A stretch of DNA of 64,000 nucleotides, from contig CAYVIB010000007.1 of NCBI GenBank assembly GCA_964451365.1, positions 98,922-162,921 on the forward strand, in the 5' to 3' direction. The notes beneath the pieces were generated by a model. It was not told where the DNA came from. It did not search any database and worked only from the letters and a program-made list of their open reading frames with translations. Each line of letters begins with the position of its first letter. Within the stretch, counting starts at the first letter, position 1. Positions 17,244 through 25,625 of this stretch are shown here, piece after piece. This stretch comes from CAYVIB01 sp964451365. GTDB lineage: Bacteria; Pseudomonadota; Gammaproteobacteria; Pseudomonadales; Cellvibrionaceae. The translations under genes and the position numbers were made by a program.

Positions 17244-18671
17244 TTAATAGGCGTTTTTTGAAACCAGTGCGAGTGGTGTTTTAATCAGAATTTTCAGGTC
17301 GAGCGAGAACGACCAGTTCTTGATATATTCAAGGTCCAACTCGACGCGCTGCTCCATCGCTTCCAGGGTTTCGGTTTCGCCCCTGAAACCGTTGATCTGC
17401 GCCAGGCCGGTCATGCCCGGTTTAATCCGGTGCCTGGCCAGATATTCCTTTACCCTGCTGGAATAAAACTGATTGTGCGACACCGCGTGGGGGCGAGGCC
17501 CTACCAGCGACATGCTCCCTTCGAGTACATTAAAAAGTTGTGGTAACTCGTCGATACTGGTGCGCCGGATAAACCGGCCGATGGGAGTAATGCGGCTGTC
17601 GTGTTTGGTGGCCTGTTTGATAATTTCACCATCGTCGTGCAAATACATGCTGCGAAACTTGTAAACGTAAAATTGCTTACCGTCCCAACCGTCGCGTATT
17701 TGCTTGAATATCACCGGGCCTTTCGACGTTAACTTAATGATCATGGCGATGGCGAACAGCAAGGGGCTCAGCATAATCAGCGCAATCAGTGACACCACCT
17801 TGTCGAGCGTGTACTTCAGGAAGGCGGGGCCACCCGCCAGCAAAGGCGTTTCGTTCAGGTTTATCAGCGGCACGCCTCCCACTTCCCGCACGCTGTGGTT
17901 GAGCAGGTTAAGGGAGAAGATATCCGGCGCCCATATCAGGTCCACATGAATATGTTTCAACTGGGACTGGATTTCCTTCAGGCGCTGGGATTCGCTGAAT
18001 GGAAGCGCCACGTATACGCGTTTTATCGAGCGCATTTTTACAATTTCGGCAATTTCGTGCACGCTGCCGAGAATGGGGAATTTATCCGCGCCGCTGTCGT
18101 CTTTTTTGGATTCGCCATCACTGTCAACCAACCCGACAACATCGTCCGGCAGCCATATATTGCTGGCCAGCCTTCCCGCCAAATGGCGTGCGATACTGCC
18201 GGTACCCACAACAATGGTTGGAATTTTCCGCCGAACAACCTTGCTGTACCAGGCGTGTAATTTATAGGTGGTGACAAAAATGACGATCTGAAAAACTATC
18301 GACAACACACCCCAATTGACAATCACATCCTTGGAATACACGTTGGACGAGATATCCATGACAAACGCCAGGACACCCAGGAGGATAACCACGACGCCCC
18401 AGGCGCGGCACAGATGGCGAACGCCGCCCATAACGCTGTCAAACCGCCGGTACACGCCGGACCCGCGATAAACCAGGATCATCAATAAGATAGTGAACGC
18501 GGCGAGAGATTTGTACGACGTGGAAATCAGCCCTTCGTCGTAATAGGCAAGCACAAACAAGGTAATAACCACGCAAAGGATATTCAGCGTATGTTGCACC
18601 CACTGAATAAACGTATCGTGATTTTGCAGTAATCGCTTTCGATTTATTTCAATCGCGATGGGTCCGCTCAT
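17244..18671 (-). CDS. Undecaprenyl-phosphate sugar phosphotransferase (WcaJ-like)
   Basis: The product has 475 residues from the ATG at 18671. A TTG at 18722, directly after the rfbB stop, is the alternative and would add 17 residues. The protein has four N-terminal membrane helices, a central NAD-fold-like region (PTIVVGTGSIARHLAGRLAS), a further helix, and the C-terminal catalytic domain with VYKFRSMYLHDDGE, RRTSIDELPQLFNVL and MSLVGPRPHAV. This architecture is that of WcaJ/GumD enzymes, which transfer hexose-1-phosphate to undecaprenyl phosphate and start each repeat unit. The preferred sugar is likely glucose, but this is not certain. It is downstream of the rhamnose genes in one apparent operon. 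Confidence 0.92.
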   Translation of the reverse strand: MSGPIAIEINRKRLLQNHDTFIQWVQHTLNILCVVITLFVLAYYDEGLISTSYKSLAAFTILLMILVYRGSGVYRRFDSVMGGVRHLCRAWGVVVILLGVLAFVMDISSNVYSKDVIVNWGVLSIVFQIVIFVTTYKLHAWYSKVVRRKIPTIVVGTGSIARHLAGRLASNIWLPDDVVGLVDSDGESKKDDSGADKFPILGSVHEIAEIVKMRSIKRVYVALPFSESQRLKEIQSQLKHIHVDLIWAPDIFSLNLLNHSVREVGGVPLINLNETPLLAGGPAFLKYTLDKVVSLIALIMLSPLLFAIAMIIKLTSKGPVIFKQIRDGWDGKQFYVYKFRSMYLHDDGEIIKQATKHDSRITPIGRFIRRTSIDELPQLFNVLEGSMSLVGPRPHAVSHNQFYSSRVKEYLARHRIKPGMTGLAQINGFRGETETLEAMEQRVELDLEYIKNWSFSLDLKILIKTPLALVSKNAY

Positions 18672-18722
18672 GCCTGATTTTTTAACCTCTCGATCCACCG
18701 CTTGCCGGGGAAAATGTTTCAA

Positions 18723-19808
18723 CTACTTTTGTCTGTATGACCCGTCCAAAATGCTTAACCACCAGGGCGAATTGTCCAGGTACCAGGCGACTGTTTTTTT
18801 AATGCCGGTTTCGAAGGACTCTTTCGGTGTATAACCGAGTTCGTTATTTGCCTTGGTGGGGTCGATGGCGTAACGCCTGTCGTGGCCCGGCCTGTCGGTC
18901 ACGAAGGTGATAAGGGATTTTGCATCCCGGTTGATCGCCGCGGTGGCCTTCGGAAAACGCTCCTTCAGCTCCGGCCTGGTTTGGAAACTTTCATTCATTA
19001 AATCGCAAATCAAATTGACGATGTCGATATTCGCCCACTCGTTGATACCCCCGATATTGTAGGATTCGCCCACAACACCGTTGCGCAACACCCGGTCTAT
19101 ACCGCGCGCGTGATCTTCCACATACAGCCAGTCCCGTATCTGCAGGCCATCGCCATACACCGGCAGCGGCTTGTTGAACAGAATGTTGGTAATTACCAGC
19201 GGAATCAGTTTTTCCGGGAAATGATACGGCCCGTAATTGTTGGAACAGTTGGATGTGGTGACATTCATCCCATAGGTATGGTGATACGAGCGCACCAGAT
19301 GGTCCGACGCCGCTTTGCTGGCGGAATAAGGCGAATTGGGCGCGTAGGGTGTGGTTTCAGAAAAAGGCGGATCGTCCGGCGCCAGCGTGCCGTACACTTC
19401 GTCCGTGGAAATGTGGTGGAAACGGTGCTGCTCCGGACAAGCGCCCTCATCCATCCAGACTTTTTTTGCCGCCTTCAACAGCGTGTGCGTGCCGACAATA
19501 TTGGTTTCGATAAAGGCGTCCGGGCCGGTGATGGATCTGTCCACATGGGATTCGGCGGCAAAATGAACGAGGGTATCGATTTGCTCTTCGCGCAACAGGC
19601 TTTCCACCAGGTTCTGGTCCAGGATATTGCCGTGCACAAAACGAAACCGGCCGTTGTTTCCGACGGACTCCAGGCTGGCGACATTGCCGGCGTAAGTCAG
19701 CGCATCCAGCACCACCACTGTATCGGCGGGATATTCCCTCAACCAGTAATGCACAAAATTCGCGCCGATAAAACCCGCGCCACCAGTGACCAATAATTTT
19801 TTTTCCAT
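18723..19808 (-). CDS. rfbB: dTDP-glucose 4,6-dehydratase
   Basis: The product has 361 residues. The NAD-binding motif GGAGFIG is at 9-15, the catalytic Thr-Asp-Glu at 135-137 (ISTDEVYG), and YSASK holds Tyr161 and Lys165. Length and motifs are standard for RfbB/RmlB, the second step of dTDP-L-rhamnose synthesis. The gene is last in the local order rfbA-C-D-B on the minus strand and is followed by the WcaJ-like gene. Confidence 0.97.
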   Translation of the reverse strand: MEKKLLVTGGAGFIGANFVHYWLREYPADTVVVLDALTYAGNVASLESVGNNGRFRFVHGNILDQNLVESLLREEQIDTLVHFAAESHVDRSITGPDAFIETNIVGTHTLLKAAKKVWMDEGACPEQHRFHHISTDEVYGTLAPDDPPFSETTPYAPNSPYSASKAASDHLVRSYHHTYGMNVTTSNCSNNYGPYHFPEKLIPLVITNILFNKPLPVYGDGLQIRDWLYVEDHARGIDRVLRNGVVGESYNIGGINEWANIDIVNLICDLMNESFQTRPELKERFPKATAAINRDAKSLITFVTDRPGHDRRYAIDPTKANNELGYTPKESFETGIKKTVAWYLDNSPWWLSILDGSYRQK

Positions 19809-19820
19809 GATAGTTTCCAG

Positions 19821-20696
19821 TTAACTCTTTTCCGCAGCCAGTTCCCGCAGCATCTTCTCGAGGCAGCTGCGCCAGTGGACGGGCACCAGGTCCGGCAATG
19901 CCTCGTGCAATCGCGAATTATCCAAAACACTGTAAGCCGGCCTGGTTGCCGGTGTGGGATATTTTTCCGTCGGAATAGGCGTGATCGGAATGGCTTTATC
20001 CAGCAGGTTATTTTCCAACCCCAGAGATTGAATTGCCACAGCAAAATCGTACCAGCTTGCAACACCGGCACCGGTAAAATGGAACGTGCCGGAAATGCTC
20101 GCTTCCAACGCCCGCCAGCAGGCGCGGGCCAACTCATGCGCCCAGGTGGGCGATCCGATCTGGTCGGCAATAATATTCAGGGCCGGCTTTTCCGCCATCA
20201 ATCGCAACATGGTTTTGACGAAGTTCGAACCGTGGGATGAATATACCCATGCCGTACGAATAATAGCCCAGCGTCCGGCATTCATTTCTTTTACCGCGTC
20301 TTCTCCGGCCAGCTTACTGGCGCCGTACACGCCGAGCGGGCCGGTCGGCGCGTCAACTTTATAGGGTCTGCATGCCCGGCCATCGAAAACAAAATCCGTT
20401 GAGATGTGCAGCAGCCGGGCATTATGCGCCCCGCATGCCGCGGCCAGGTGGTGCGGGCCGTCGGCGTTTACTCGGAACGCCTGCTCCTCATCCTTCTCCG
20501 CGCCGTCGACTTGTGTGTAGGCCGCCGCGTTGATTACCGCATCCGGTTGCAGGTCCGCTATGGTATCGCCCACGGACCGCGCATCCGCGATATCGAGATC
20601 AGCGCGGGATAATATAACAGGTTCGATGTTAGCCGGGACTGTTCGACCGAGTTCCCAGGCCAATTGTCCACCACCACCGGTAATAACTACTTTCAC
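19821..20696 (-). CDS. rfbD: dTDP-4-dehydrorhamnose reductase
   Basis: The product has 291 residues. The glycine-rich motif GGGGQLAWEL lies at 7-16, and YGASK carries catalytic Tyr124 and Lys128. It reduces the 4-keto group to give dTDP-L-rhamnose, the last step of the pathway. It sits 12 bases from both rfbC and rfbB. All four rhamnose genes are intact, so rhamnose is probably a component of the EPS. Confidence 0.96.
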   Translation of the reverse strand: MKVVITGGGGQLAWELGRTVPANIEPVILSRADLDIADARSVGDTIADLQPDAVINAAAYTQVDGAEKDEEQAFRVNADGPHHLAAACGAHNARLLHISTDFVFDGRACRPYKVDAPTGPLGVYGASKLAGEDAVKEMNAGRWAIIRTAWVYSSHGSNFVKTMLRLMAEKPALNIIADQIGSPTWAHELARACWRALEASISGTFHFTGAGVASWYDFAVAIQSLGLENNLLDKAIPITPIPTEKYPTPATRPAYSVLDNSRLHEALPDLVPVHWRSCLEKMLRELAAEKS

Positions 20697-20708
20697 GTCT
20701 TATTGAAC

Positions 20709-21257
20709 CTATTCGAAAAACTCTGTTTCGTTCCATTGTTTTCCCTCCGCATCCTTGGCGGAGAGTTCGGGCGCCCGGCCGTTAACCAGAGGCCAGTCAA
20801 TATTCACGGTCGGGTCATTCCACAACAGGGAGCGCTCGTACTCAGGCGCATAATAGTCCGTGCACTTGTAAACAAACTCGGCAGTGTCGCTGGTAACGTA
20901 GAAGCCGTGGGCGAAACCTTCGGGCACCCAAAGCTGCCGCTTGTTCTCCGCGCTCAGTTCGACGCCCACCCAGCGACCGAATGTGGGAGAGGATTTTCGC
21001 AAGTCCACCGCCACATCGTATACCGCACCTTTGACCACTCTCACCAATTTGCCCTGGGGCTGGTGAATCTGGTAATGCAGACCGCGCAGAATACCCTGCC
21101 GCGACGCGCTGTGGTTTTCCTGGACAAAATTGCGCGGCGCGCAGTGCTGCTCAAACTCACTCACGCGGAAGGTCTCCATAAAAAAACCGCGTTCATCGCC
21201 GAACACTTTCGGTTCCATTATCTTAACGTCTGGAATTGCTGTTTCGATAAATCGCAT
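20709..21257 (-). CDS. rfbC: dTDP-4-dehydrorhamnose 3,5-epimerase
   Basis: The product has 182 residues, the usual length. RGLHYQ carries the catalytic His at 61, and the late segment FVYKCTDYYAPEYE carries the conserved Tyr and metal-free cupin core. It epimerises the 4-keto sugar made by RfbB. Its start overlaps the rfbA stop by one base, indicating tight coupling. Confidence 0.96.
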   Translation of the reverse strand: MRFIETAIPDVKIMEPKVFGDERGFFMETFRVSEFEQHCAPRNFVQENHSASRQGILRGLHYQIHQPQGKLVRVVKGAVYDVAVDLRKSSPTFGRWVGVELSAENKRQLWVPEGFAHGFYVTSDTAEFVYKCTDYYAPEYERSLLWNDPTVNIDWPLVNGRAPELSAKDAEGKQWNETEFFE

Positions 21258-22132
21258 TAAAACACTCTTGTTTCCAGCAAACTGAGCAGATAGTCACCAT
21301 AGCCGCTTTTACGCAGGGGTTCCGCAAGGGTACGCAACTGCTGCGCCGAAATGTAGTCGGAGCGGTAAGCCACTTCCTCCGGGCAATTTACCTTCAAGCC
21401 CTGCCGCTTTTCTATAGTGGAGATAAAGCTGGCCGCCTCCATCAATGAATCATGGGTACCGGTATCCAGCCAGGCAGTGCCCCGCCCCATGATTTCCACC
21501 TGCAGTTTGCCCGCTTTCAAATAAAACTCGATGACGTCGGTGATTTCCAGCTCGCCCCGCGCGGACGGTTTTACCTTCGCTGCAATATCCACAACATCTT
21601 TGTCAAAAAAATACAATCCCGGCACTGCATAGTTCGACTTGGGAACTTTCGGCTTCTCTTCTATCGAGAGTGCCATCCCATTTTCATCGAATTCAATCAC
21701 ACCGTAGGCGCGCGGGTTCGAGACGTGGTACCCGAATACGGTTGCGCTGTCACTTTTATTCGCGCGCTTTAACGAGTCGGTCAGTTGGTGGCCGTAGAAC
21801 AGGTTGTCGCCAAGGATCAACGCCGCCGGGGAGCCAGCCAGGAATTCGCTGCCGATGATAAATGCCTGGGCCAACCCCTCCGGCGCGGGCTGGACGGCAT
21901 ACTTCAGGATGATTCCCCACTGGCTGCCGTCGCCGAGCAATTGTTCGAAACGGGGCAACTCTTCCGGTGTGCTGATAATAAGGATTTCCCTGATCCCTGC
22001 CTGCATCAATGTCGCGAGTGGATAGTAAATCATTGGCTTGTCGTAGACCGGCATCAGCTGCTTGCTGACAACCTGGGTGAGCGGATAAAGGCGTGTACCG
22101 CTGCCACCCGCCAGGATAATCCCCTTTCGCAT
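21257..22132 (-). CDS. rfbA: Glucose-1-phosphate thymidylyltransferase
   Basis: The product has 291 residues. The nucleotidyltransferase loop LAGGSGTRLYPLT is near the N terminus, ALILGDNLFYG is the metal-binding stretch, and EEKPKVPKSNYAVPGLYFFD is the sugar-binding region. It makes dTDP-glucose from dTTP and glucose-1-phosphate, the committed step for dTDP-rhamnose. It is the first gene of the minus-strand EPS set. About 300 bases of leader separate it from the cytochrome gene upstream. Confidence 0.97.
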   Translation of the reverse strand: MRKGIILAGGSGTRLYPLTQVVSKQLMPVYDKPMIYYPLATLMQAGIREILIISTPEELPRFEQLLGDGSQWGIILKYAVQPAPEGLAQAFIIGSEFLAGSPAALILGDNLFYGHQLTDSLKRANKSDSATVFGYHVSNPRAYGVIEFDENGMALSIEEKPKVPKSNYAVPGLYFFDKDVVDIAAKVKPSARGELEITDVIEFYLKAGKLQVEIMGRGTAWLDTGTHDSLMEAASFISTIEKRQGLKVNCPEEVAYRSDYISAQQLRTLAEPLRKSGYGDYLLSLLETRVF

Positions 22133-22394
22133 GTTATTCCCCTAAAAATAAAGCAAGAACAAAAATTTAATTTAAAAGTATTTCTATTAACCGGTAGTAA
22201 CGGGTGCCGGGTTAACAGTAGTACAGAGATGTACTGCCGCCGGCGATCGAATCGGCGCGAGCCCAGGAAATGCCGCAGTTTTGCATATCCGCGTCGCGAG
22301 CGTTGGATAAATTGATCAGGAAGATCTGTTTATCCGCCGGGTAATAGTAAAAAGTAAGCGCGGTTTTTGCAGACAAATATCGGGCCATAAATGC
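22133..22394. other. Leader of the rhamnose/EPS gene set
   Basis: This region precedes rfbA and probably carries its promoter. A perfect 6-base hairpin (AGTACA, GAGA loop, TGTACT) is at 22220-22235, next to a GC-rich palindromic stretch. I found no RfaH ops sequence (GGCGGTAG) and no sigma-54 match with correct spacing. The terminator of the cytochrome gene marks its upstream edge. Confidence 0.45.
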
Positions 22395-22421
22395 AAAAAG
22401 CTACCGGATGGTAGCTTTTTT
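22395..22421 (-). terminator. Rho-independent terminator of the cytochrome c5 gene
   Basis: Stem GCTACC/GGTAGC with a four-base loop is flanked by A and T runs on both strands. It is about 20 bases after the stop at 22442 and insulates the EPS gene set. Confidence 0.9.
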
Positions 22422-22441
22422 GATCGTGGTGACGGGTTCAA

Positions 22442-22870
22442 TTACTTGGAATTTTCCACCATGTAATCCACCGCTGCCTTGAGTTCCGCATCCGAGCAAT
22501 CAAAGCACAATCCCTTGGCCGGCATACCGTTAAAGCCGTTAATAGCACTTTGGTAAAGGGTTTCAATTCCCTTCTCCAGGCGCGGGGCCCAGGCAGTGGC
22601 GTCTCCCAGTTTCGGTGCTCCGGCTGCACCCGTGGCATGACAGGTGGCACACTTGGTCTTGTAAATTTCGTCCCCGGAGCGGGCCGCGGCGGAAGCATCA
22701 GCCACCTGGACAGTGGATGGGGATGCGCAATCCTCGCCCGCCATGCAAAGTTCTCCGACAGGTTTAAGGCGATCCTCCAAGGTATCGCTGCTGGCCGCGA
22801 AAGCGGCATATGCGGATACAGCGAATGACAGCACCGCCAAGCCACCGAAATGTTTAACTGAAAAGCTCAC
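22442..22870 (-). CDS. Cytochrome c5-like monohaem cytochrome
   Basis: The product has 142 residues from the GTG at 22870, which is preceded by GGAG at six bases. Residues 1 to about 26 form a signal peptide. The haem motif is CATCH (74-78), the axial Met is Met116 in NGMPAKG, and the extra pair Cys122/Cys125 is the disulfide-type CxxC of the cytochrome c5 family. It is a periplasmic electron carrier. The segment between the signal and the haem domain is longer than in many c5 proteins and also has two Cys (residues 42 and 48). It is flanked by EPS genes but has no obvious link to them. Confidence 0.9.
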   Translation of the reverse strand: MSFSVKHFGGLAVLSFAVSAYAAFAASSDTLEDRLKPVGELCMAGEDCASPSTVQVADASAAARSGDEIYKTKCATCHATGAAGAPKLGDATAWAPRLEKGIETLYQSAINGFNGMPAKGLCFDCSDAELKAAVDYMVENSK

Positions 22871-23101
22871 TGGATTCTCCCATTTGTAGTCAGTACGAAT
22901 AGTTTTAAAGTCTCGCCGGCGGTTGTTTCCGCCTGGGCGTGGCAAAGATGGACTTAAAGTCGCGGCATTATACATGAAACTCCAAGCCATTTAATTAAAC
23001 CGGTGTGGGGCCTGATCCAGCGTCAGCAAATTTTACACTCGCCGCCAGTCATTCTCGCCGAAATCACTCTAAGTCATTGTAAAAAAAGGATTTTAAAATA
23101 A

Positions 23102-23117
23102 TGGCTTGCTTATTGCT
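23102..23117 (+). promoter_or_regulatory. Sigma-54 (-24/-12) promoter of the VPLPA-CTERM gene
   Basis: The sequence TGGCTTGCTTATTGCT has TGGC and TTGC at the exact -24/-12 spacing (ten bases between GG and GC). Transcription would start near 23128, about 47 bases before the start codon. Sigma-54 control of exosortase substrates by PrsK/PrsR is established for PEP-CTERM systems. Confidence 0.6.
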
Positions 23118-23174
23118 CTTGTGCTGGCAGGAATTAGCTTTAATACGCAAAGTATTTTTCGAGGGGACACAACA

Positions 23175-23936
23175 ATGTTAAGAAAATTATTGGCTGTAGC
23201 GTTCGCTGCAAGCCTGGGGGCTTTTGCGGGACCGGCAAGCGCTATTCAAATTACGTTTGACTTGAATGACTACGATTCACGCGATGGCGAGCTGTTCAGC
23301 TTCTGGGGTGAAAGCGCCTACGCGAAGACATACAACTATGCTTCCGACGGCTTGAACCTGAGTATTACCGGCTGGTCGTACGGCCTGTTCAGTGACAATA
23401 TCGAATCGTCCTACGTCGGCAACTGGGAACCTTATGGTCTGGGCGTGGAGCTTTCGCTGCTTTCTCCTGATCACGCCGTGGACAACTATCGCGGCGACTA
23501 CGACATGCTGCTGCTTAGCTTCGATCAGGCCATTGAACTGGATGCCATTACGTCCGGATGGCAATACAACGACAGTGACACTTCGATTATGGCTTACACC
23601 GGCGGCCCGGTAGCGGACGTCACCGATGCTTTCGCTGGTAATCAATGGCAGGACCTGCTGCTGGAAGGCTGGTCGTTCGTAGGTGACTATTACAACATCG
23701 GCTCATCCAACACCAGCGTTAACTCAGGCGGCCTGACCTCGCAATATTGGTTGATCGGCGCTTACAACCAGCACCTGGGCGGACCTTCCGGTATCACCAC
23801 CAGCAATGATTTCTTCAAGCTGAAATCCGCCACGGTAAGTGTTAACCCGGTTCCGCTACCTGGCTCACTGCTGCTGTTCGGTACCGCGCTGCTGTGGTTT
23901 GGATCGGTACGCAGGAAGCAAAAAGCGGCTAAATAG
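23175..23936 (+). CDS. VPLPA-CTERM sorting-domain protein (probable exosortase D substrate)
   Basis: The product has 253 residues from the ATG at 23175, chosen because GAGGGGAC lies eight bases upstream and a signal peptide follows at once (MLRKLLAVAFAASLGAFAGPASA). The mature part is rich in Tyr, Trp, Ser and Asp and resembles secreted beta-sandwich proteins with choice-of-anchor-type tails. The C terminus is tripartite: NPVPLPGS (motif VPLPG at 226-230), a hydrophobic helix (LLLFGTALLWFGSV) and the basic end RRKQKAAK. This matches the signal cut by exosortase D, encoded at 13766-15370. Gly replaces the usual Ala of VPLPA. It has its own promoter and terminator. The function of the body is unknown. 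Confidence 0.9.
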   Translation: MLRKLLAVAFAASLGAFAGPASAIQITFDLNDYDSRDGELFSFWGESAYAKTYNYASDGLNLSITGWSYGLFSDNIESSYVGNWEPYGLGVELSLLSPDHAVDNYRGDYDMLLLSFDQAIELDAITSGWQYNDSDTSIMAYTGGPVADVTDAFAGNQWQDLLLEGWSFVGDYYNIGSSNTSVNSGGLTSQYWLIGAYNQHLGGPSGITTSNDFFKLKSATVSVNPVPLPGSLLLFGTALLWFGSVRRKQKAAK

Positions 23937-23957
23937 ATCAAGCCGAAACAGGACTTG

Positions 23958-23988
23958 GAAAGGCGGGCTTCGGGCTCGCCTTTTTTAT
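23958..23988 (+). terminator. Rho-independent terminator of the VPLPA-CTERM gene
   Basis: An AAAGGCG/CGCCTTT stem with an inner GGC..GCT loop region is followed by TTTTTTATTT, about 20 bases after the stop at 23936. Confidence 0.85.
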
Positions 23989-24265
23989 TTCCGGGTCTGG
24001 TATTGGTGAAGCGCGCCATACATTGAACCGACACATATCCGCAGGCATTATCAGAAATAAAAGGATAAAACTGGCCTGAGCCAAAAATAGCGGCTTACGT
24101 TAAAGCTAATATGGGCCGATTTATATAAAAGTCAAAATGCGGTCATCTTCGCGCCAGCGGAGATCCAGAAATTTAGGGCCTGATTAAATGGGAAGTAACC
24201 GGTGAGTGATGCCGGGAAACCATTCACACCTGTTCCCCCGCACTCTCAATAATGCGATTCCAGCT
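23989..24265. other. Convergent intergenic region with one palindromic repeat
   Basis: This gap lies between the convergent VPLPA-CTERM and beta-barrel genes. It holds one copy of the GTCATCTTCGCG palindromic repeat at 24142-24168. Nothing else is recognised. Confidence 0.4.
24142..24168 (+). repeat. REP-like palindromic repeat, copy 1
   Basis: The sequence GTCATCTTCGCG, CCAG, CGGAGATCCAG is an imperfect inverted repeat. Related copies are at 30257, 51901 and, inverted, 51959. It lies in a convergent intergenic space, as REP-type elements commonly do. Confidence 0.65.
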
Positions 24266-25564
24266 TCAGAAAAGAACATAAGAAAACGAGCAACCGGTGA
24301 ATACCGTTTCGACATCATCGGGCTCGCGTTCAAATTCATCAAGCTCATAGCCACAGGTCATATCGAGGTTTCGGACCAGCGGCCGGCTGTACTGAAGCGA
24401 ATAGGAATTCTGCTTCGTTTCCCCGGTCAGGTCCTCCCTCTCCACCGAACGCTCCAACCGTTGCACACCGGCGATAAAGCTGCCCCGCCCCACCCGCAGC
24501 GTCAACTCGATACCGGCACTTTCCGTTTCGATAACTTCCGGCTGTAGCTGGTTTTCGCTTTCGGTCATCGCTCCGTTAAGGCCCAGGCTAAGACGCTGGG
24601 GAATCAGCGTATAGTCGTAATCCAATCGCACGGATTCCGAAACATCCAGCCGGAAACGCTCCGCGCCCGAATCCAGAAACGAGGTGGGGACAGCGGTGCT
24701 CGCTCCCAGCCCCGTCGTTGATATCTCCTTTACACTTTCCAACAACAGTGTGCTGCGGTCTGCTTCCACGGTCAGAGCAACCTGGTATTCAAAATTGTCG
24801 GAAATTTCTATATCGGCGTTTTCTACTTCGGCATCCGCGTATCCGCCTTCCACCGATAACATGCCCCGGCGAAAGGTGCGGTCAAAGCGCAGGGCCGCGC
24901 GCTGCTCTTCTATCTCACCCACATCGGTACCGCTCTCGCCCACATTGGCAAATTCCGGCTCTGTCACCGTATAGTTGACCGATGTGCTGATTCCCAACAA
25001 GCGGGTGGCCTGGTGGTCCCAGATAATGCTGGCGGAATCCGAAGTGTTATCCGCCAGCGCATTTTCCGTCTTCACTTCCGTATGCGTTGCGGCGAAGACT
25101 AAATCGTCCCGCCCGGACAGCCGCAACTGAACCCTTGGGCCGGTGCTTAAGGTATTAATGCGCGTAAGGTTTTGCGGTACTTCCGCCTGCAGGACATCCA
25201 GCAGGCCATCCCGCACCCGGTTTTCCACTATCCAGCTGTAGGCGTTGTCGGCTGTTCTGACCGATAGAAAGCCGGTACCCAATATTGCGTTTCTCGCTTC
25301 AAACGAATCGTCGAGATATTCCTGGCGCGTGATGGAATAAGACAAGTCGGATACGAAATGCGTGCGATCCTCCAGGTAGGAAAAATCTGTTCCGTAGGTT
25401 AACGCCTCGTCGTCAATCTGCTCCTCGTTATCCGGCTGGCGGGTAATATTTTCCTGCCGTTCGAGCCCGGCATGTATCGACATGTCCACTTCCGAGAATG
25501 CAAAAGAAGCGTTCAGGAAAAACACCGGGAATAATGTGCTTTTACGCAACATAAGCCTTTTCAC
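24266..25564 (-). CDS. Outer-membrane beta-barrel protein of the EPS system
   Basis: The product has 432 residues. A signal peptide ends near residue 24 (NASFAFS). The rest is made of alternating polar/hydrophobic strands separated by acidic turns, and the last residue is Phe (SFSYVLF), the classical outer-membrane insertion signal. It resembles the beta-barrel proteins associated with PEP-CTERM/exosortase EPS loci, although I cannot name a specific family with certainty. It follows the Wza-type lipoprotein by about 60 bases on the same strand, so both probably serve polymer export across the outer membrane. Confidence 0.8.
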   Translation of the reverse strand: MKRLMLRKSTLFPVFFLNASFAFSEVDMSIHAGLERQENITRQPDNEEQIDDEALTYGTDFSYLEDRTHFVSDLSYSITRQEYLDDSFEARNAILGTGFLSVRTADNAYSWIVENRVRDGLLDVLQAEVPQNLTRINTLSTGPRVQLRLSGRDDLVFAATHTEVKTENALADNTSDSASIIWDHQATRLLGISTSVNYTVTEPEFANVGESGTDVGEIEEQRAALRFDRTFRRGMLSVEGGYADAEVENADIEISDNFEYQVALTVEADRSTLLLESVKEISTTGLGASTAVPTSFLDSGAERFRLDVSESVRLDYDYTLIPQRLSLGLNGAMTESENQLQPEVIETESAGIELTLRVGRGSFIAGVQRLERSVEREDLTGETKQNSYSLQYSRPLVRNLDMTCGYELDEFEREPDDVETVFTGCSFSYVLF

Positions 25565-25625
25565 TCTGCTGTGTGGTCAAGAGAGACTGCCTGGGGGACA
25601 ATCTCGCGACGCTTTCGTGTTCTAT

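Noticed and set aside
22133..22394. Search for an RfaH ops/JUMPStart element before the EPS genes
   Set aside because: No GGCGGTAG core was found on the transcribed strand in the leader.
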